Origin: UBA974 sp002292405
GTDB lineage: Bacteria; Bacteroidota; Bacteroidia; Flavobacteriales_D; Sanyastnellaceae
Direction of reading: 5' to 3'
Length of the DNA: 64,000 nt
Assembly (NCBI GenBank): GCA_943842425.1
Contig: CALTBR010000002.1
Span: 248,001 to 312,000, forward strand
Shown one piece after another: positions 18,888-28,597 of the stretch. The notes beneath the pieces are model-generated. The model searched no databases and had not been told where the DNA came from. It was given only the letters and a program-made list of their open reading frames with translations. Both the position numbers and the translations under genes were made by a program. The stretch's first letter is position 1; every line of letters starts with the position of its first letter.

Positions 18888-21794
18888 CTATTCTTGGTTA
18901 AAATCGTATAGAATACTCACATAGGCGAGTCTTCCAACCTGGGGACCTCCGTAAGTTTCAATATGCATATTAGAAAGAAGATTAGACCCACCGAATTTAA
19001 ATGTGGTATTCAGATCCTCTACATATAAATTAATTTGAGCATCCACTAGGTCATACTGAGGAATCCCACCTGTAAATTGCGGAGAACCTTCAAAGACGAA
19101 TTGCTGAATCCAACGGTAGTTTACACCGAACCCCCATGTGTTGTTATCCCAAGCATCAAGTCCACGTGCAGTGATTCCAAGATTAAACTTATGCTCTGGT
19201 GTATTAAAAGCAGGGATGATGGGATCATCCTCATTTGTTTTAACCAATTTATTCCAACTGTAATTTCCCGTAAGCGAGAACTTATCGTTTAGATAATATT
19301 GAAGACCGATTGACGCACCTTGTGTTTTTACTTCATTAATCGAATTCGCTGCATAACGATAAACATCGATACCTTGCACAGGTGCAAATTGAGAGGTATC
19401 CGTAAAAGCAATATCAAGACCAATGTTATAACCAATGAAATCTGTATATGTACTGAAGTAACATCCAGCATCTATATATAGCTTCTCTCCAATTGTAGTT
19501 CTATAACCCGCTTCAACAGTTTTGACTTGCTCAGGTCTAATGGGGGCGATGTCGAAATACTCCAAATAACTTCTATCCATAGCTATAGAACCTAAAGTTG
19601 TGGGTGCATTTCTGTAATCAATAAAACTCTGGATAGAAACTAAATCCTGAACTCCATTTAAATTACCGACCAATGTTGCAGGACCGACATCTAAGAAAAG
19701 GTATTGATCTGCAAGAGTGGGGTTCCTGAGTGCTGAACTAAAGGAAAGCCTTGCAAAATCTTTCGCATTGGGAGACCAAACCAATGAAATTGCGGGCGAC
19801 ACCATAAAAGGAAAATTTTCATTTTTATCAACTCTCACTGTACCTGTGACGATCATTTCATCTTCAAAAAAACGCTTTTTGACACCCATATAGGCTCCAA
19901 CCTCTGCATTCGTAATCACAACGCCAGATGTATCGCTGAAAATAGTTCCTTCACTTACAGGAGTGTATTGTCTGAAATTTGCTCCTACTCTAACTTCTTC
20001 AAGAAACCACGGCTCAAATATATATTCTCCATGAACATGAAGCAAAGAAGATAAATCGTGAAATCGAGTTCCACCCTCACCTTCGTTGTTTTTGCTCGTA
20101 ATTAATTTATTATAAAGAGTATTAAAATCTTCTGACCCTGGGGCGAGGTGACCTACGGGATCAATTGCAACTGCAGCTAAATTTGCATACCCTTCGTTGG
20201 TCCATTGCTCGACTTGACTATGCCAATATGTGAGATTATCATGATTTTCAACAAACCACTGATCTTCTGCTCCTTCAGGAATACCTGCAATGGGTAATAA
20301 ATAGAGAAATGTACCATCAACTGTGAAGACACTATCAAAACCCAGGAACTCTAAATCGGGATAAGTGTCTGAGATAGATGGCGCAATAGAATCTACCCAG
20401 TATTGTTCATATACTCTCGCCCAATTGTTGTGGTTCCTTGTTGAATCCTGCAGCTTTAGCGCAGTAGCGTAAGGGTCATATGAATCTCCAGCATCTTCAT
20501 TGGTCCTGTAAGCTCGAATAAACCACTTGTTTTTCTTCCTCAACTCTAAGCGATGTTGGTAGAATTCAATGTTTTTTAAACTAAATCTATTGTCACCTTG
20601 ATAAACTGTAGTTCCTTTTCCCATATTAAATCCATAAACCAACTCTGGACTCTCGTATGTTTTCTCAGGTTGTAAGCGCCAATGACCACTTACACTTACC
20701 TTTAAATTATCAGTATTATAATCTACCAAATCTTTCTCTTTATAACCTGTTCGGTATATGGTTCCTAAACCTCTATAGGCATTTCCTGGAGGTGAAGAAT
20801 AATCAAATCGAGTCTGGTATTCGTCTCCATATATATTCACCGCATCAAATCGACCTGGGTTTAATGCTGAAACAGAGGATCCATCAACAGGATCATAATT
20901 AACTGCCTCCCAATCGTAAGCTGAGAATTGAAAGAAGTTCACTTTGTAAGCAAATACAGCATCCCCATTTTTATTATCTAGGATTTGAGCCCACCGGAAG
21001 CCGACCTCGGAAAGGGGTCGCTCACCCTTCTTTGTCGTTTCTCCAAGTTTTGTCGAGACGCTGAGCCCTGAGAAAACAAAAGGATCCTTTGTTTCCATAT
21101 TGATTACGCCATTGAAAGCACCAGGACCGAAGAATGCAGAACTGGCTCCGGCAATTATTTCTACTGACTTTACATCTAAGTCGGGAGCGCCAAGGAAGTT
21201 TCCGAGGGAGAAGTTCAGTCCGGGGCTTTGATTGTCTACCCCATCGATAAGTTGTAGAGAGCGAACTGGTGATGTAGAGTTAAAGCCACGAGTGTTGATG
21301 ATCTTGAATCCTAGTGATGCAGATGTAAGATCTACGCCCTTAAGATTTCCTAGCCCCTCGTAGAAATTTCCTGAGGGCGCTTCTTTAATGGAAATCAGAT
21401 CCATTGTCTCTACTGTAAGTGGAGCTTGCTTCTGTTTTTCAGATATTCTTTCTCCAACGACCTCGGCCGCTTCGATAAGTATTTGATCTGGTGATAATTT
21501 TACAACCATTTTTTCACGGTCAGAGCTGACAGTAACTGTCTCAGCACCGTAACCTATAAATGATACTTGAAGGACGACTGGCAGACGTGCAACTTCGAGT
21601 CGGAATAAACCGTCGAAATCAGTAGTCACACCTTGACCCGTCTCTATCACGATAACGCTTGCAGAAAACATTGGCTCGCCAGTTGAATGATCAATGACAT
21701 TTCCGCGAATTGTTGTTTGTGCTAAGGAATTGAAGCTTATGCACAACAACAGCAAACTAAGCGTTATATATATATGGCAATTACGCATGTTCAT
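18888..21794 (-). CDS. TonB-dependent outer-membrane receptor
   Basis: 968 residues: signal peptide, an N-terminal carboxypeptidase-regulatory-like domain (TTIRGNVIDHSTGEPMFSAS, residues 27-110), a plug domain (about 120-240, with VKSVEIIAGASSAFFGPGAFNG), then a 22-strand-type barrel to the C-terminus (YVSILYDFNQE). It uses TonB energy for uptake across the outer membrane. It is not followed by a SusD gene, so it is more like a CirA/colicin-receptor-type transporter than a SusC. The substrate is unknown. Upstream sequence near 21830 is AT-rich and may hold its promoter. Confidence 0.88.
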   Translation of the reverse strand: MNMRNCHIYITLSLLLLCISFNSLAQTTIRGNVIDHSTGEPMFSASVIVIETGQGVTTDFDGLFRLEVARLPVVLQVSFIGYGAETVTVSSDREKMVVKLSPDQILIEAAEVVGERISEKQKQAPLTVETMDLISIKEAPSGNFYEGLGNLKGVDLTSASLGFKIINTRGFNSTSPVRSLQLIDGVDNQSPGLNFSLGNFLGAPDLDVKSVEIIAGASSAFFGPGAFNGVINMETKDPFVFSGLSVSTKLGETTKKGERPLSEVGFRWAQILDNKNGDAVFAYKVNFFQFSAYDWEAVNYDPVDGSSVSALNPGRFDAVNIYGDEYQTRFDYSSPPGNAYRGLGTIYRTGYKEKDLVDYNTDNLKVSVSGHWRLQPEKTYESPELVYGFNMGKGTTVYQGDNRFSLKNIEFYQHRLELRKKNKWFIRAYRTNEDAGDSYDPYATALKLQDSTRNHNNWARVYEQYWVDSIAPSISDTYPDLEFLGFDSVFTVDGTFLYLLPIAGIPEGAEDQWFVENHDNLTYWHSQVEQWTNEGYANLAAVAIDPVGHLAPGSEDFNTLYNKLITSKNNEGEGGTRFHDLSSLLHVHGEYIFEPWFLEEVRVGANFRQYTPVSEGTIFSDTSGVVITNAEVGAYMGVKKRFFEDEMIVTGTVRVDKNENFPFMVSPAISLVWSPNAKDFARLSFSSALRNPTLADQYLFLDVGPATLVGNLNGVQDLVSIQSFIDYRNAPTTLGSIAMDRSYLEYFDIAPIRPEQVKTVEAGYRTTIGEKLYIDAGCYFSTYTDFIGYNIGLDIAFTDTSQFAPVQGIDVYRYAANSINEVKTQGASIGLQYYLNDKFSLTGNYSWNKLVKTNEDDPIIPAFNTPEHKFNLGITARGLDAWDNNTWGFGVNYRWIQQFVFEGSPQFTGGIPQYDLVDAQINLYVEDLNTTFKFGGSNLLSNMHIETYGGPQVGRLAYVSILYDFNQE

Positions 21795-21842
21795 AGATTT
21801 CGAATCAGCAAGATGGGAAATATAAAAGTAATTTAACGAATT

Positions 21843-22076
21843 CTAGGTGGTAATTATGCAGACTTTGTGTTCATTGTTGAAAACAACAACATCTCCACCA
21901 CGGAGCTTTCTGCGCTTGCGAGACTCTGGTTCTCCGTTAACCATCACGAGTCCTTCTGTAACAAACATCTTAGCCTCGCCTCCCGAAATAGCAATCCCTG
22001 CAGCTTTAAGAAGCTGAGAAAGGTCGATGTATTCTGTAAGCAAAGTGAAATCTTGAGATTGCATCACAGTAATCAT
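21843..22076 (-). CDS. S4-domain RNA-binding protein (YbcJ-like)
   Basis: 77 residues, almost entirely one S4 RNA-binding domain: IDLSQLLKAAGIAISGGEAK, then VNGEPESRKRRKLRGGDVV. Length and pattern match the small YbcJ/RqcP-like S4 proteins that bind structured RNA or ribosomes. The first ATG overlaps the end of the E1 dehydrogenase gene by 4 bases, so translation is coupled. The pairing with a dehydrogenase looks like simple co-expression and gives no clue to function. Confidence 0.8.
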   Translation of the reverse strand: MITVMQSQDFTLLTEYIDLSQLLKAAGIAISGGEAKMFVTEGLVMVNGEPESRKRRKLRGGDVVVFNNEHKVCIITT

Positions 22077-24457
22077 AGGGTTGGATAACGTAACGGGTTT
22101 GCTTCATTCATGTAAGAATAGGCCTCTTCTACGATGTCTTCTAGGGATGGTTTGGAGAAATAATCACCATCAGAAGTATATGCTGGTAAGTGAGGTTTCG
22201 CTGTTAGAGTCCGAGGGGCGCTGTCTAAGAACTTCCATGCTCCTTGTTTATTTAGAACCTGATCTAGCAGGAATGCAGAAGCTCCGCCAGGAACATCTTC
22301 ATCTACGATTAATAAGCGGTTCGTACGTGAAACTGAATTGGCTGTTAATGCGTCTATATCGAAAGGAAGAAGAGTTTGCGCATCGACCAATTCCACTTCG
22401 ATGCCTAGATCTGATAGACGAACAGCTGCATCAGTACATATATTGAAGGTTGATCCATAGCTAAGGATTGTGAGATCTTTTCCAGTGCGGGTTATTTCAG
22501 GTTTACCTAGTGCAACTGTGAACTCACCGCAATTAGACGGCATAAATTCTTTTTTACGATATCCATTGAGACATTCTATCACGAGGGCAGGCTCTTCAGC
22601 TCTCAGTAAGGTATTGTACATGCCGGCAGCTTGTACCATGTTCCGTGGAACGCAAACGTGCATTCCGCGTAGGCTTGAGATGATTGCGCCCATTGGAGAT
22701 CCGCTATGCCAAATACCCTCTAATCTATGACCTCTTGTACGAACAATCAGGGGAGCTTTTTGGCCTCCTGCTGTACGATAACGAACTGTAGCAAGGTCGT
22801 CACGGAGAATTTGCAAAGCATAGTACAAGTAATCTAGGTACTGAATTTCAGCGATAGGGCGAAGACCTCTTAGAGACATGCCGATTCCTGACCCAATAAT
22901 AGTACACTCTCTTATCCCTGTATCTGAAACGCGCTCTTCCCCGAATTTATCCTGCATGCCTTCCATCACCTGATTCACACCTCCAATCCCTCCAACATCC
23001 TCCCCGAAAGTAAGTGCATTGGGGTATCTCGTGAAAATTTCTTCGAAGTTTTTCTGTAGTACTTGCCTTCCATCAACTAACTCATCTGAGAAAATTGCTG
23101 GTATTTCAGGCACTTTAAGTGCGCTATCTGCTCCATCAGAATAAAGGCTCGAGCTATATCTGTGCAGCGACTTTACGTTTGCGGATTTAAGCCAAACCTG
23201 TAATGCTTTTCTTTCAGGACCATCCTCCCCTGCTGTATCAAGCATAGCATCCCTTAGAGTTGACATCACCTCAGCACGACCAGGATCCATGGCCTTCTCT
23301 AGCTTTGCCGCTCTTTTAGAATCATCTCCTTCAACACCGCGCAATAGAGCTACGGCAGAAGCAACATCTCCATTAATATCAATTCTGAAATTGGTCCAAG
23401 CCTCTTTCTGATTCTCCCTCACTTCCTTCTTAGCCTCCTTTCTTATTGCAGCGAGTTCGTCTTCCGTAGAAGCTCCCTCAAGTACAAGGAATTTCGCCAT
23501 TTGGTTTATACAGTCGTACTCAGCGGCCCACGCCATGCGCTCCTTAGATTTGTATCTCTCATGCGAGCCAGAAGTTGAGTGTCCTTGAGGCTGAGTTAAC
23601 TCTTCTACATGAACGAGGACTGGCGAGTGAGTTTCCCTGCAAATCTTTGCTGCTTCTTCATAAGTGGCAACTAAAGCAGGATAATCCCAACCTTTTACTC
23701 TGAATATCGTGAGTCCGTTAGTGCCTTCCGATTTTTGAAATCCCCGAAGGGCTTCGGAAATACTCTCTTTCGTAGTATGGTATTTCTTAGGTACAGATAT
23801 TCCGTATCCGTCATCCCAAACTGACATCAGCATAGGCACCTCAAGCACACACGCTGCATTCAAAGTCTCCCAAAAAAGGCCTTGTGATGTACTTGCATCC
23901 CCTATCATTCCAAAGGCAATTTCATTTCCTCCATCAGTAAACTTCGCCATTTTTTTCGCCATTTCTGGCAGAGACTTGTACACCTTACTTGCTTGAGCAA
24001 GCCCTAAAAGTCGAGGCATCTGAGCAGCAGTAGGGCTGAGATCTGAAGAGCTATTAACATCTGCCATCTGGTCCAACCAATCGCCATCTTCGCTTAAAAA
24101 TCTAGTGGCAAAATGTCCGCCCATCTGACGCCCGCCGGAAGTTGGTTCTCGTGTTAAATCGGTATCTCCATACAGAGCTGCGAAATATTGTTGGATATTT
24201 ATGAGGTTTCTAGCCATCATAAATGTTTGGTCTCTATAGTAGCCACTCCTCCAGTCACCAGGCCTTACAACTTTAGCGAGTGCAAGCTGACACACCTCCT
24301 TTCCATCACCAAATATTCCAAATTTCGCCTTGCCCGTAAGCACCTCTTTCCTACCTAAAACAGACATTTCGCGACTAACACAAGCCATTCTGTAATCCGA
24401 CAGCAATATCTCGCGAAAATCAGTTTCTAATTCAGGTGTGTTTTTCTCTTCTTGCAT
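22073..24457 (-). CDS. 2-oxo acid dehydrogenase E1 component, fused alpha and beta subunits
   Basis: 794 residues combining E1 alpha (about 1-420) and E1 beta (about 470-794) of a branched-chain-type 2-oxo acid dehydrogenase complex. This fusion is common in Bacteroidota. The thiamine-diphosphate motif starts GDASTSQG near residue 180. The beta part begins with TFGEDVGGIGGVNQV. It decarboxylates a 2-oxo acid and passes the acyl group to an E2 lipoyl domain. The E3 partner could be the lpdA gene at 27173. Whether it acts on 2-oxoisovalerate or pyruvate cannot be decided here. Confidence 0.9.
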   Translation of the reverse strand: MQEEKNTPELETDFREILLSDYRMACVSREMSVLGRKEVLTGKAKFGIFGDGKEVCQLALAKVVRPGDWRSGYYRDQTFMMARNLINIQQYFAALYGDTDLTREPTSGGRQMGGHFATRFLSEDGDWLDQMADVNSSSDLSPTAAQMPRLLGLAQASKVYKSLPEMAKKMAKFTDGGNEIAFGMIGDASTSQGLFWETLNAACVLEVPMLMSVWDDGYGISVPKKYHTTKESISEALRGFQKSEGTNGLTIFRVKGWDYPALVATYEEAAKICRETHSPVLVHVEELTQPQGHSTSGSHERYKSKERMAWAAEYDCINQMAKFLVLEGASTEDELAAIRKEAKKEVRENQKEAWTNFRIDINGDVASAVALLRGVEGDDSKRAAKLEKAMDPGRAEVMSTLRDAMLDTAGEDGPERKALQVWLKSANVKSLHRYSSSLYSDGADSALKVPEIPAIFSDELVDGRQVLQKNFEEIFTRYPNALTFGEDVGGIGGVNQVMEGMQDKFGEERVSDTGIRECTIIGSGIGMSLRGLRPIAEIQYLDYLYYALQILRDDLATVRYRTAGGQKAPLIVRTRGHRLEGIWHSGSPMGAIISSLRGMHVCVPRNMVQAAGMYNTLLRAEEPALVIECLNGYRKKEFMPSNCGEFTVALGKPEITRTGKDLTILSYGSTFNICTDAAVRLSDLGIEVELVDAQTLLPFDIDALTANSVSRTNRLLIVDEDVPGGASAFLLDQVLNKQGAWKFLDSAPRTLTAKPHLPAYTSDGDYFSKPSLEDIVEEAYSYMNEANPLRYPTL

Positions 24458-24487
24458 CGGCGCGAAGATACGAATTGCGACACTGAG

Positions 24488-25402
24488 TTAGGTAAGGAGA
24501 GAATACGCTTTTGCGACCTGCGCTCCTACCCTCGCATTATTCTCAACAAGAGCAATGTTTGCAGCTAAGCTATCACCTCCTGTAACCTTAGCTACATGAG
24601 CTAGGATAAAGGGGGTAATCTCCTTACCGAACACGCCCTTTTTATCAGCCAATGCTAGAGCTTCATCTATCGAGGCGTTTATAATATCCGCATCAGCCTC
24701 GAACGCTTCAGGAATAGGATTCATAACTAGGATAGAACCATCTATATCACAATCCCATTTAGCTTTCATCATAGAGGCAATTTCGTTTGGTGAATCTGCT
24801 CTTGCAACGAGTTTAAGACCGCTTTTACGAGTGTAAAATGCTGGTAGATCATCTGTTTGGAATCCGATGACTGGAACTCCTTTTGTTTCTAAAACTTCAA
24901 GAGTTTTAGGAAGGTCTAAAATCGCTTTAACGCCAGCACTTACAACTGCTACATTACCAATCGCAAGCTCCTCTAAATCAGCACTGATATCGAATGTTTT
25001 TTCAGCGCCTCTATGAACTCCACCTATTCCCCCTGTTACGAAGACCCTCACTCCTGCTCTGTGAGCTGCAATCAAAGTTCCACTCACGGTGGTGGCGCCT
25101 ATCGCTCCTGAAGCAAGAGCTGTGGGAATATCTCTACGACTCACTTTAAGAACACCCTTTTCAGTGGCCAATCTTTCTAAAAGTGCATCACTTATACCCA
25201 CATGCAGTTTTCCATCAGCAACTGCTACAACAGCTGGAACGCAACCCTCATCACGGATAATATCACCTAATTTCCGAGCTGTTTTAACATTCTCTGGATA
25301 CGGCATCCCGTGAGAAATGATGGTAGATTCTAAAGCAACAATAGGTTTTCCTGTCCTCAGAGCTGACTTTACTTCATCACTTAAAGTAATTAAATTCGTC
25401 AT
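24488..25402 (-). CDS. psuG: Pseudouridine-5'-phosphate glycosidase
   Basis: 304 residues, the usual length for PsuG, which splits pseudouridine 5'-phosphate into uracil and ribose 5-phosphate. Family hallmarks: ALESTIISHGMPYPEN near residue 24, VSRRDIPTALASGAIGATTVSGT near 88-110 (given as segments), VFVTGGIGGVHRGAE near 120, and the C-terminal NPIPEAF. No pseudouridine kinase (psuK) gene is beside it. It lies 4 bases from the obg gene in the same direction and is probably co-transcribed with it. Confidence 0.93.
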   Translation of the reverse strand: MTNLITLSDEVKSALRTGKPIVALESTIISHGMPYPENVKTARKLGDIIRDEGCVPAVVAVADGKLHVGISDALLERLATEKGVLKVSRRDIPTALASGAIGATTVSGTLIAAHRAGVRVFVTGGIGGVHRGAEKTFDISADLEELAIGNVAVVSAGVKAILDLPKTLEVLETKGVPVIGFQTDDLPAFYTRKSGLKLVARADSPNEIASMMKAKWDCDIDGSILVMNPIPEAFEADADIINASIDEALALADKKGVFGKEITPFILAHVAKVTGGDSLAANIALVENNARVGAQVAKAYSLLT

Positions 25403-25406
25403 ATGA

Positions 25407-26471
25407 TTATTTTACTAAAGGTGGTGGCAAAGGCGCAAAAGGCCCCTTAGACAAACCTGTGTCTGGGTTAGCATCCTCAATAGCTGACATCATTAAATCT
25501 TTCAACTTATCTATGTTTTTATACGCTACAGAACTAAAGAAGAATGGATCTAAATCTGGAGCTTCTTTTTTAAGCTCAGCTCTCATATCCTCTTCGAGTT
25601 CATCGTCTAAAAGATCAGACTTCGAAACAGCTAATATCCTTTGCTTTGTAAGCATCTCGGGATTGTACTTTTCGAGTTCATTTAATAAAGTTCTGTACTC
25701 TGCAACGATATCATCAGCATCAGCCGGAACCATAAATAGCAATACCGGGTTTCGTTCAATATGCCTTAAAAATCTAACTCCAAGACCTTTCCCATCTGCG
25801 GCACCTTCAATAATCCCAGGGATATCGGCCATAACAAAGGATCTGTCATCTCTGTAGGCCACCATACCTAAATTAGGTCGAATAGTCGTAAAAGGATAAT
25901 CCGCAATTTCTGGTTTTGCAGCACTCACAACTGATAAAAGAGTGGATTTTCCAGCGTTCGGAAATCCAACAAGTCCCACATCACCTAATAGTTTTAGCTC
26001 TATAATCTTCCACTCCTCTACACCATCTTGCCCAGGCTGAGCATACTCTGGACTTTGATTCGTCGGTGACTTAAAATGATCATTTCCACGACCACCCAGT
26101 CCGCCCTTGGCTACAATTGCTGTTTGACCTTCCTCAGTAATCTCACAAACAACTTCACCAGTCTCAGCATCTTTAATTATTGAACCTAAAGGGACTTCAA
26201 TAATCTTATCAATACCATCAGCACCGTGCTTGTGGTTCCCACTCCCTCTTCCACCATGACCTGCAATTACGTGCTTGCTGTATTTAAGATGCAACAACGT
26301 CCATTTATGAGAACTCCCCACTGCGATTATATGTCCTCCCCTTCCCCCATCACCTCCATCGGGTCCACCTTTAGAAGTGGTTCTATTACGCATCATGTGA
26401 ATAGATCCCGCTCCACCCTTTCCAGATCGACAGCATATCTTCACATAATCAACAAAATTTTGAATAGCCAT
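25407..26471 (-). CDS. obg: GTPase Obg (ribosome assembly)
   Basis: 354 residues. The Gly-rich Obg fold (GGDGGRGGH, AGHGGRGSGNHKHG) occupies residues 1-160 and the GTPase domain about 161-330: G1 GFPNAGKST at 169-177, switch II/G3 ADIPGIIEGA near 215 and G4 SKSD. Obg binds the 50S subunit and links ribosome maturation to growth and stress. The start shares its first base with the last base of adk, forming an adk-obg-psuG unit, an arrangement seen in many Bacteroidota. Confidence 0.96.
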   Translation of the reverse strand: MAIQNFVDYVKICCRSGKGGAGSIHMMRNRTTSKGGPDGGDGGRGGHIIAVGSSHKWTLLHLKYSKHVIAGHGGRGSGNHKHGADGIDKIIEVPLGSIIKDAETGEVVCEITEEGQTAIVAKGGLGGRGNDHFKSPTNQSPEYAQPGQDGVEEWKIIELKLLGDVGLVGFPNAGKSTLLSVVSAAKPEIADYPFTTIRPNLGMVAYRDDRSFVMADIPGIIEGAADGKGLGVRFLRHIERNPVLLFMVPADADDIVAEYRTLLNELEKYNPEMLTKQRILAVSKSDLLDDELEEDMRAELKKEAPDLDPFFFSSVAYKNIDKLKDLMMSAIEDANPDTGLSKGPFAPLPPPLVK

Positions 26472-27037
26472 TATCCTATTTCAGCTACTAAACGTCCTGT
26501 GATATCTTCTACAGAACCTAGTCCATTGATGGATTTAAACTTACCAGCTTTCTTATAAAAATTAGCAACGGGAGCTGTCTCAGCGTTGTAAACATCAATT
26601 CGATTTTGAATCACAGAAGGGTCTGCATCATCTGCACGTCCACTTGTTTCAGCGCGGGCTAAGAGTCTTTTCTTCAACTCTTCCACCTCAACTTCAAGAG
26701 CTAGCATCGACTCAACTGAAACTCCTCGTCCCTCTAGAAATTTATCCAAAGCCACAGCCTGAGCAGTAGTCCTTGGGAATCCATCGAAAATAAATCCTTT
26801 TGCATCAGGATGCTTCTCTACCTCCTGTTCAAGCATAGATATTGTAACTTCATCCGGAACTAATTCCCCTTTATCCATATAGGATTGAGCAAGTTTACCT
26901 AGCTCTGTACCACCTTTAATATGAATCCTAAACACATCACCTGTGCTTAAATGCACAAGATTATAATGCGCTACTAAAAATGCGCTTTGCGTTCCTTTTC
27001 CTGCGCCTGGAGGACCAAACAATACTAAATTTTTCAT
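26471..27037 (-). CDS. adk: Adenylate kinase
   Basis: 188 residues, the short-lid form. The P-loop GPPGAGKGT is at residues 8-16, the AMP-binding segment LVHLSTGDVFR follows, and FDGFPRTTAQA is the typical adenylate kinase signature near residue 86. It interconverts ATP, ADP and AMP in the cytoplasm. It is the first gene of the adk-obg-psuG group and divergent from lpdA with 135 bases between them. Confidence 0.96.
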   Translation of the reverse strand: MKNLVLFGPPGAGKGTQSAFLVAHYNLVHLSTGDVFRIHIKGGTELGKLAQSYMDKGELVPDEVTISMLEQEVEKHPDAKGFIFDGFPRTTAQAVALDKFLEGRGVSVESMLALEVEVEELKKRLLARAETSGRADDADPSVIQNRIDVYNAETAPVANFYKKAGKFKSINGLGSVEDITGRLVAEIG

Positions 27038-27121
27038 AATTGGAATTATGCCGCAAAGGTAATGTCCAAGGCATGGAACACACTGACATAGATTGACGCA
27101 TTAAAATAACCAACTACCAAC

Positions 27122-27129
27122 TAACTTTG
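27122..27129 (+). promoter_or_regulatory. Possible -7 element for lpdA
   Basis: TAACTTTG fits the Bacteroidota -7 consensus TAnnTTTG and lies about 43 bases before the lpdA start. No well-spaced TTG at -33 is seen (the nearest upstream TTG is 26 bases away), so this is only a weak call. Confidence 0.35.
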
Positions 27130-27172
27130 CACTTCCAATATTCAGCAACATCTTCTAACAATCGAATCTAAT

Positions 27173-28561
27173 ATGAAGTACGACGTAATCGTTTTAGGAA
27201 GTGGCCCTGGAGGCTACGTGACTGCAATTCGCGCATCTCAACTTGGTCTTAAGACGGCTGTGATTGAGCGTGAATCACTTGGTGGTATTTGTCTTAATTG
27301 GGGATGTATACCCACTAAAGCTCTTCTAAAAAGCGCCAATGTATTCGACTACATTAAGAACGCTGAAGACTACGGAATTCAAGTTGCAGAACCTAAAGCA
27401 GACTTCGGAGGTATGGTCGCTCGCTCACGTGGAGTTGCAGATGGAATGTCTAAAGGAGTAACCTTCCTTCTAAAGAAGAACAAAGTTGATGTGATTATGG
27501 GAACTGGGAAAGTCCTAGCTGGAAAACGTATAGAAGTTACCCCTAACGATGGCGGTACTCAAGTTCTTGAGGCAGCAAACATCATCATAGCAACAGGTGC
27601 TAGATCACGACAACTTCCCAACTTAACTCAAGATGGAAATAAGATCATCGGATACCGAGAGGCTATGACGTTAAAATCCCAACCAAAGAAAATGGTTGTC
27701 GTGGGTTCAGGAGCTATCGGAGTCGAATTCGCGTACTTCTACAATTCTATCGGAACGGATGTAACCATAGTTGAATACATGGATGGAATTGTTCCTGTAG
27801 AAGACAAGGAAGTTGGAAAACAACTTCAAAAATCTCTCAAGAAGCAAGGAATCACAATAAAAACTTCATCAGAAGTCACTTCAGTTGACACTTCGGGTAG
27901 CGGATGTAAAGTTTCTGTTAAGACAAAAAAAGGTGATGAGGTAATCGATTGCGATATTGTACTTAGTGCAGTGGGAGTCGTCGCAAATATCGAAAACATA
28001 GGACTTGAAGATGTAGGGATCGCAACAGACAAAGGCAAGATTCTTGTTGACGAGTTCTACATGAGTAACATCCCTGGATATTTCGCGATTGGCGATTGTG
28101 TACCAGGCCAAGCTTTAGCTCACGTAGCTTCCGCTGAAGGCATCATATGTGTTGAGAAAATTGCTGGACAATCACCCGAAGCTCTTGACTACGATAACAT
28201 TCCTGGATGCACGTACTGCTTCCCTGAGGTAGCAAGCGTAGGTATGACTGAGCAAGCTGCTAAAGATGCTGGATACGACATCAAAGTGGGTAAGTTTCCC
28301 TTCTCAGCTTCTGGAAAAGCCAGCGCAGCTGGCCACAAAGATGGTTTCGTGAAATTAATTTTTGATGCTAAATACGGCGAGCTTTTAGGCGGCCATATGA
28401 TAGGCGCTAACGTAACTGAAATGGTTGCAGAGCTCGTAGCCGTTAGAAAATTAGAAACAACGGGGCATGAACTTATAAAAACCGTACACCCCCATCCCAC
28501 TCTTTCAGAAGCTATTATGGAGGCGGCGGCGGCAGCTTATGATGAGGTGATACACTTATAA
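27173..28561 (+). CDS. lpdA: Dihydrolipoyl dehydrogenase (E3)
   Basis: 462 residues with the FAD-binding GSGPGGYV at 9-16, the redox-active disulfide Cys40/Cys45 in GGICLNWGCIPTKA, an NAD-binding GSGAIGVEFA near residue 178, and the C-terminal catalytic HPHPTLSEA. It reoxidises dihydrolipoamide in 2-oxo acid dehydrogenase and glycine cleavage complexes. It is divergent from adk, and the fused E1 gene is only 2.7 kb away, so they may serve the same complex. Confidence 0.95.
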   Translation: MKYDVIVLGSGPGGYVTAIRASQLGLKTAVIERESLGGICLNWGCIPTKALLKSANVFDYIKNAEDYGIQVAEPKADFGGMVARSRGVADGMSKGVTFLLKKNKVDVIMGTGKVLAGKRIEVTPNDGGTQVLEAANIIIATGARSRQLPNLTQDGNKIIGYREAMTLKSQPKKMVVVGSGAIGVEFAYFYNSIGTDVTIVEYMDGIVPVEDKEVGKQLQKSLKKQGITIKTSSEVTSVDTSGSGCKVSVKTKKGDEVIDCDIVLSAVGVVANIENIGLEDVGIATDKGKILVDEFYMSNIPGYFAIGDCVPGQALAHVASAEGIICVEKIAGQSPEALDYDNIPGCTYCFPEVASVGMTEQAAKDAGYDIKVGKFPFSASGKASAAGHKDGFVKLIFDAKYGELLGGHMIGANVTEMVAELVAVRKLETTGHELIKTVHPHPTLSEAIMEAAAAAYDEVIHL

Positions 28562-28597
28562 GTTGTAATTTACCATCTTATATAATCCTATACTTTT

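Noticed and set aside
18888..21794. SusC of the sulfated-glycan locus
   Set aside because: It has the receptor architecture but no SusD gene follows and it is separated from the operon by the beta-helix gene; its next neighbours are housekeeping genes.
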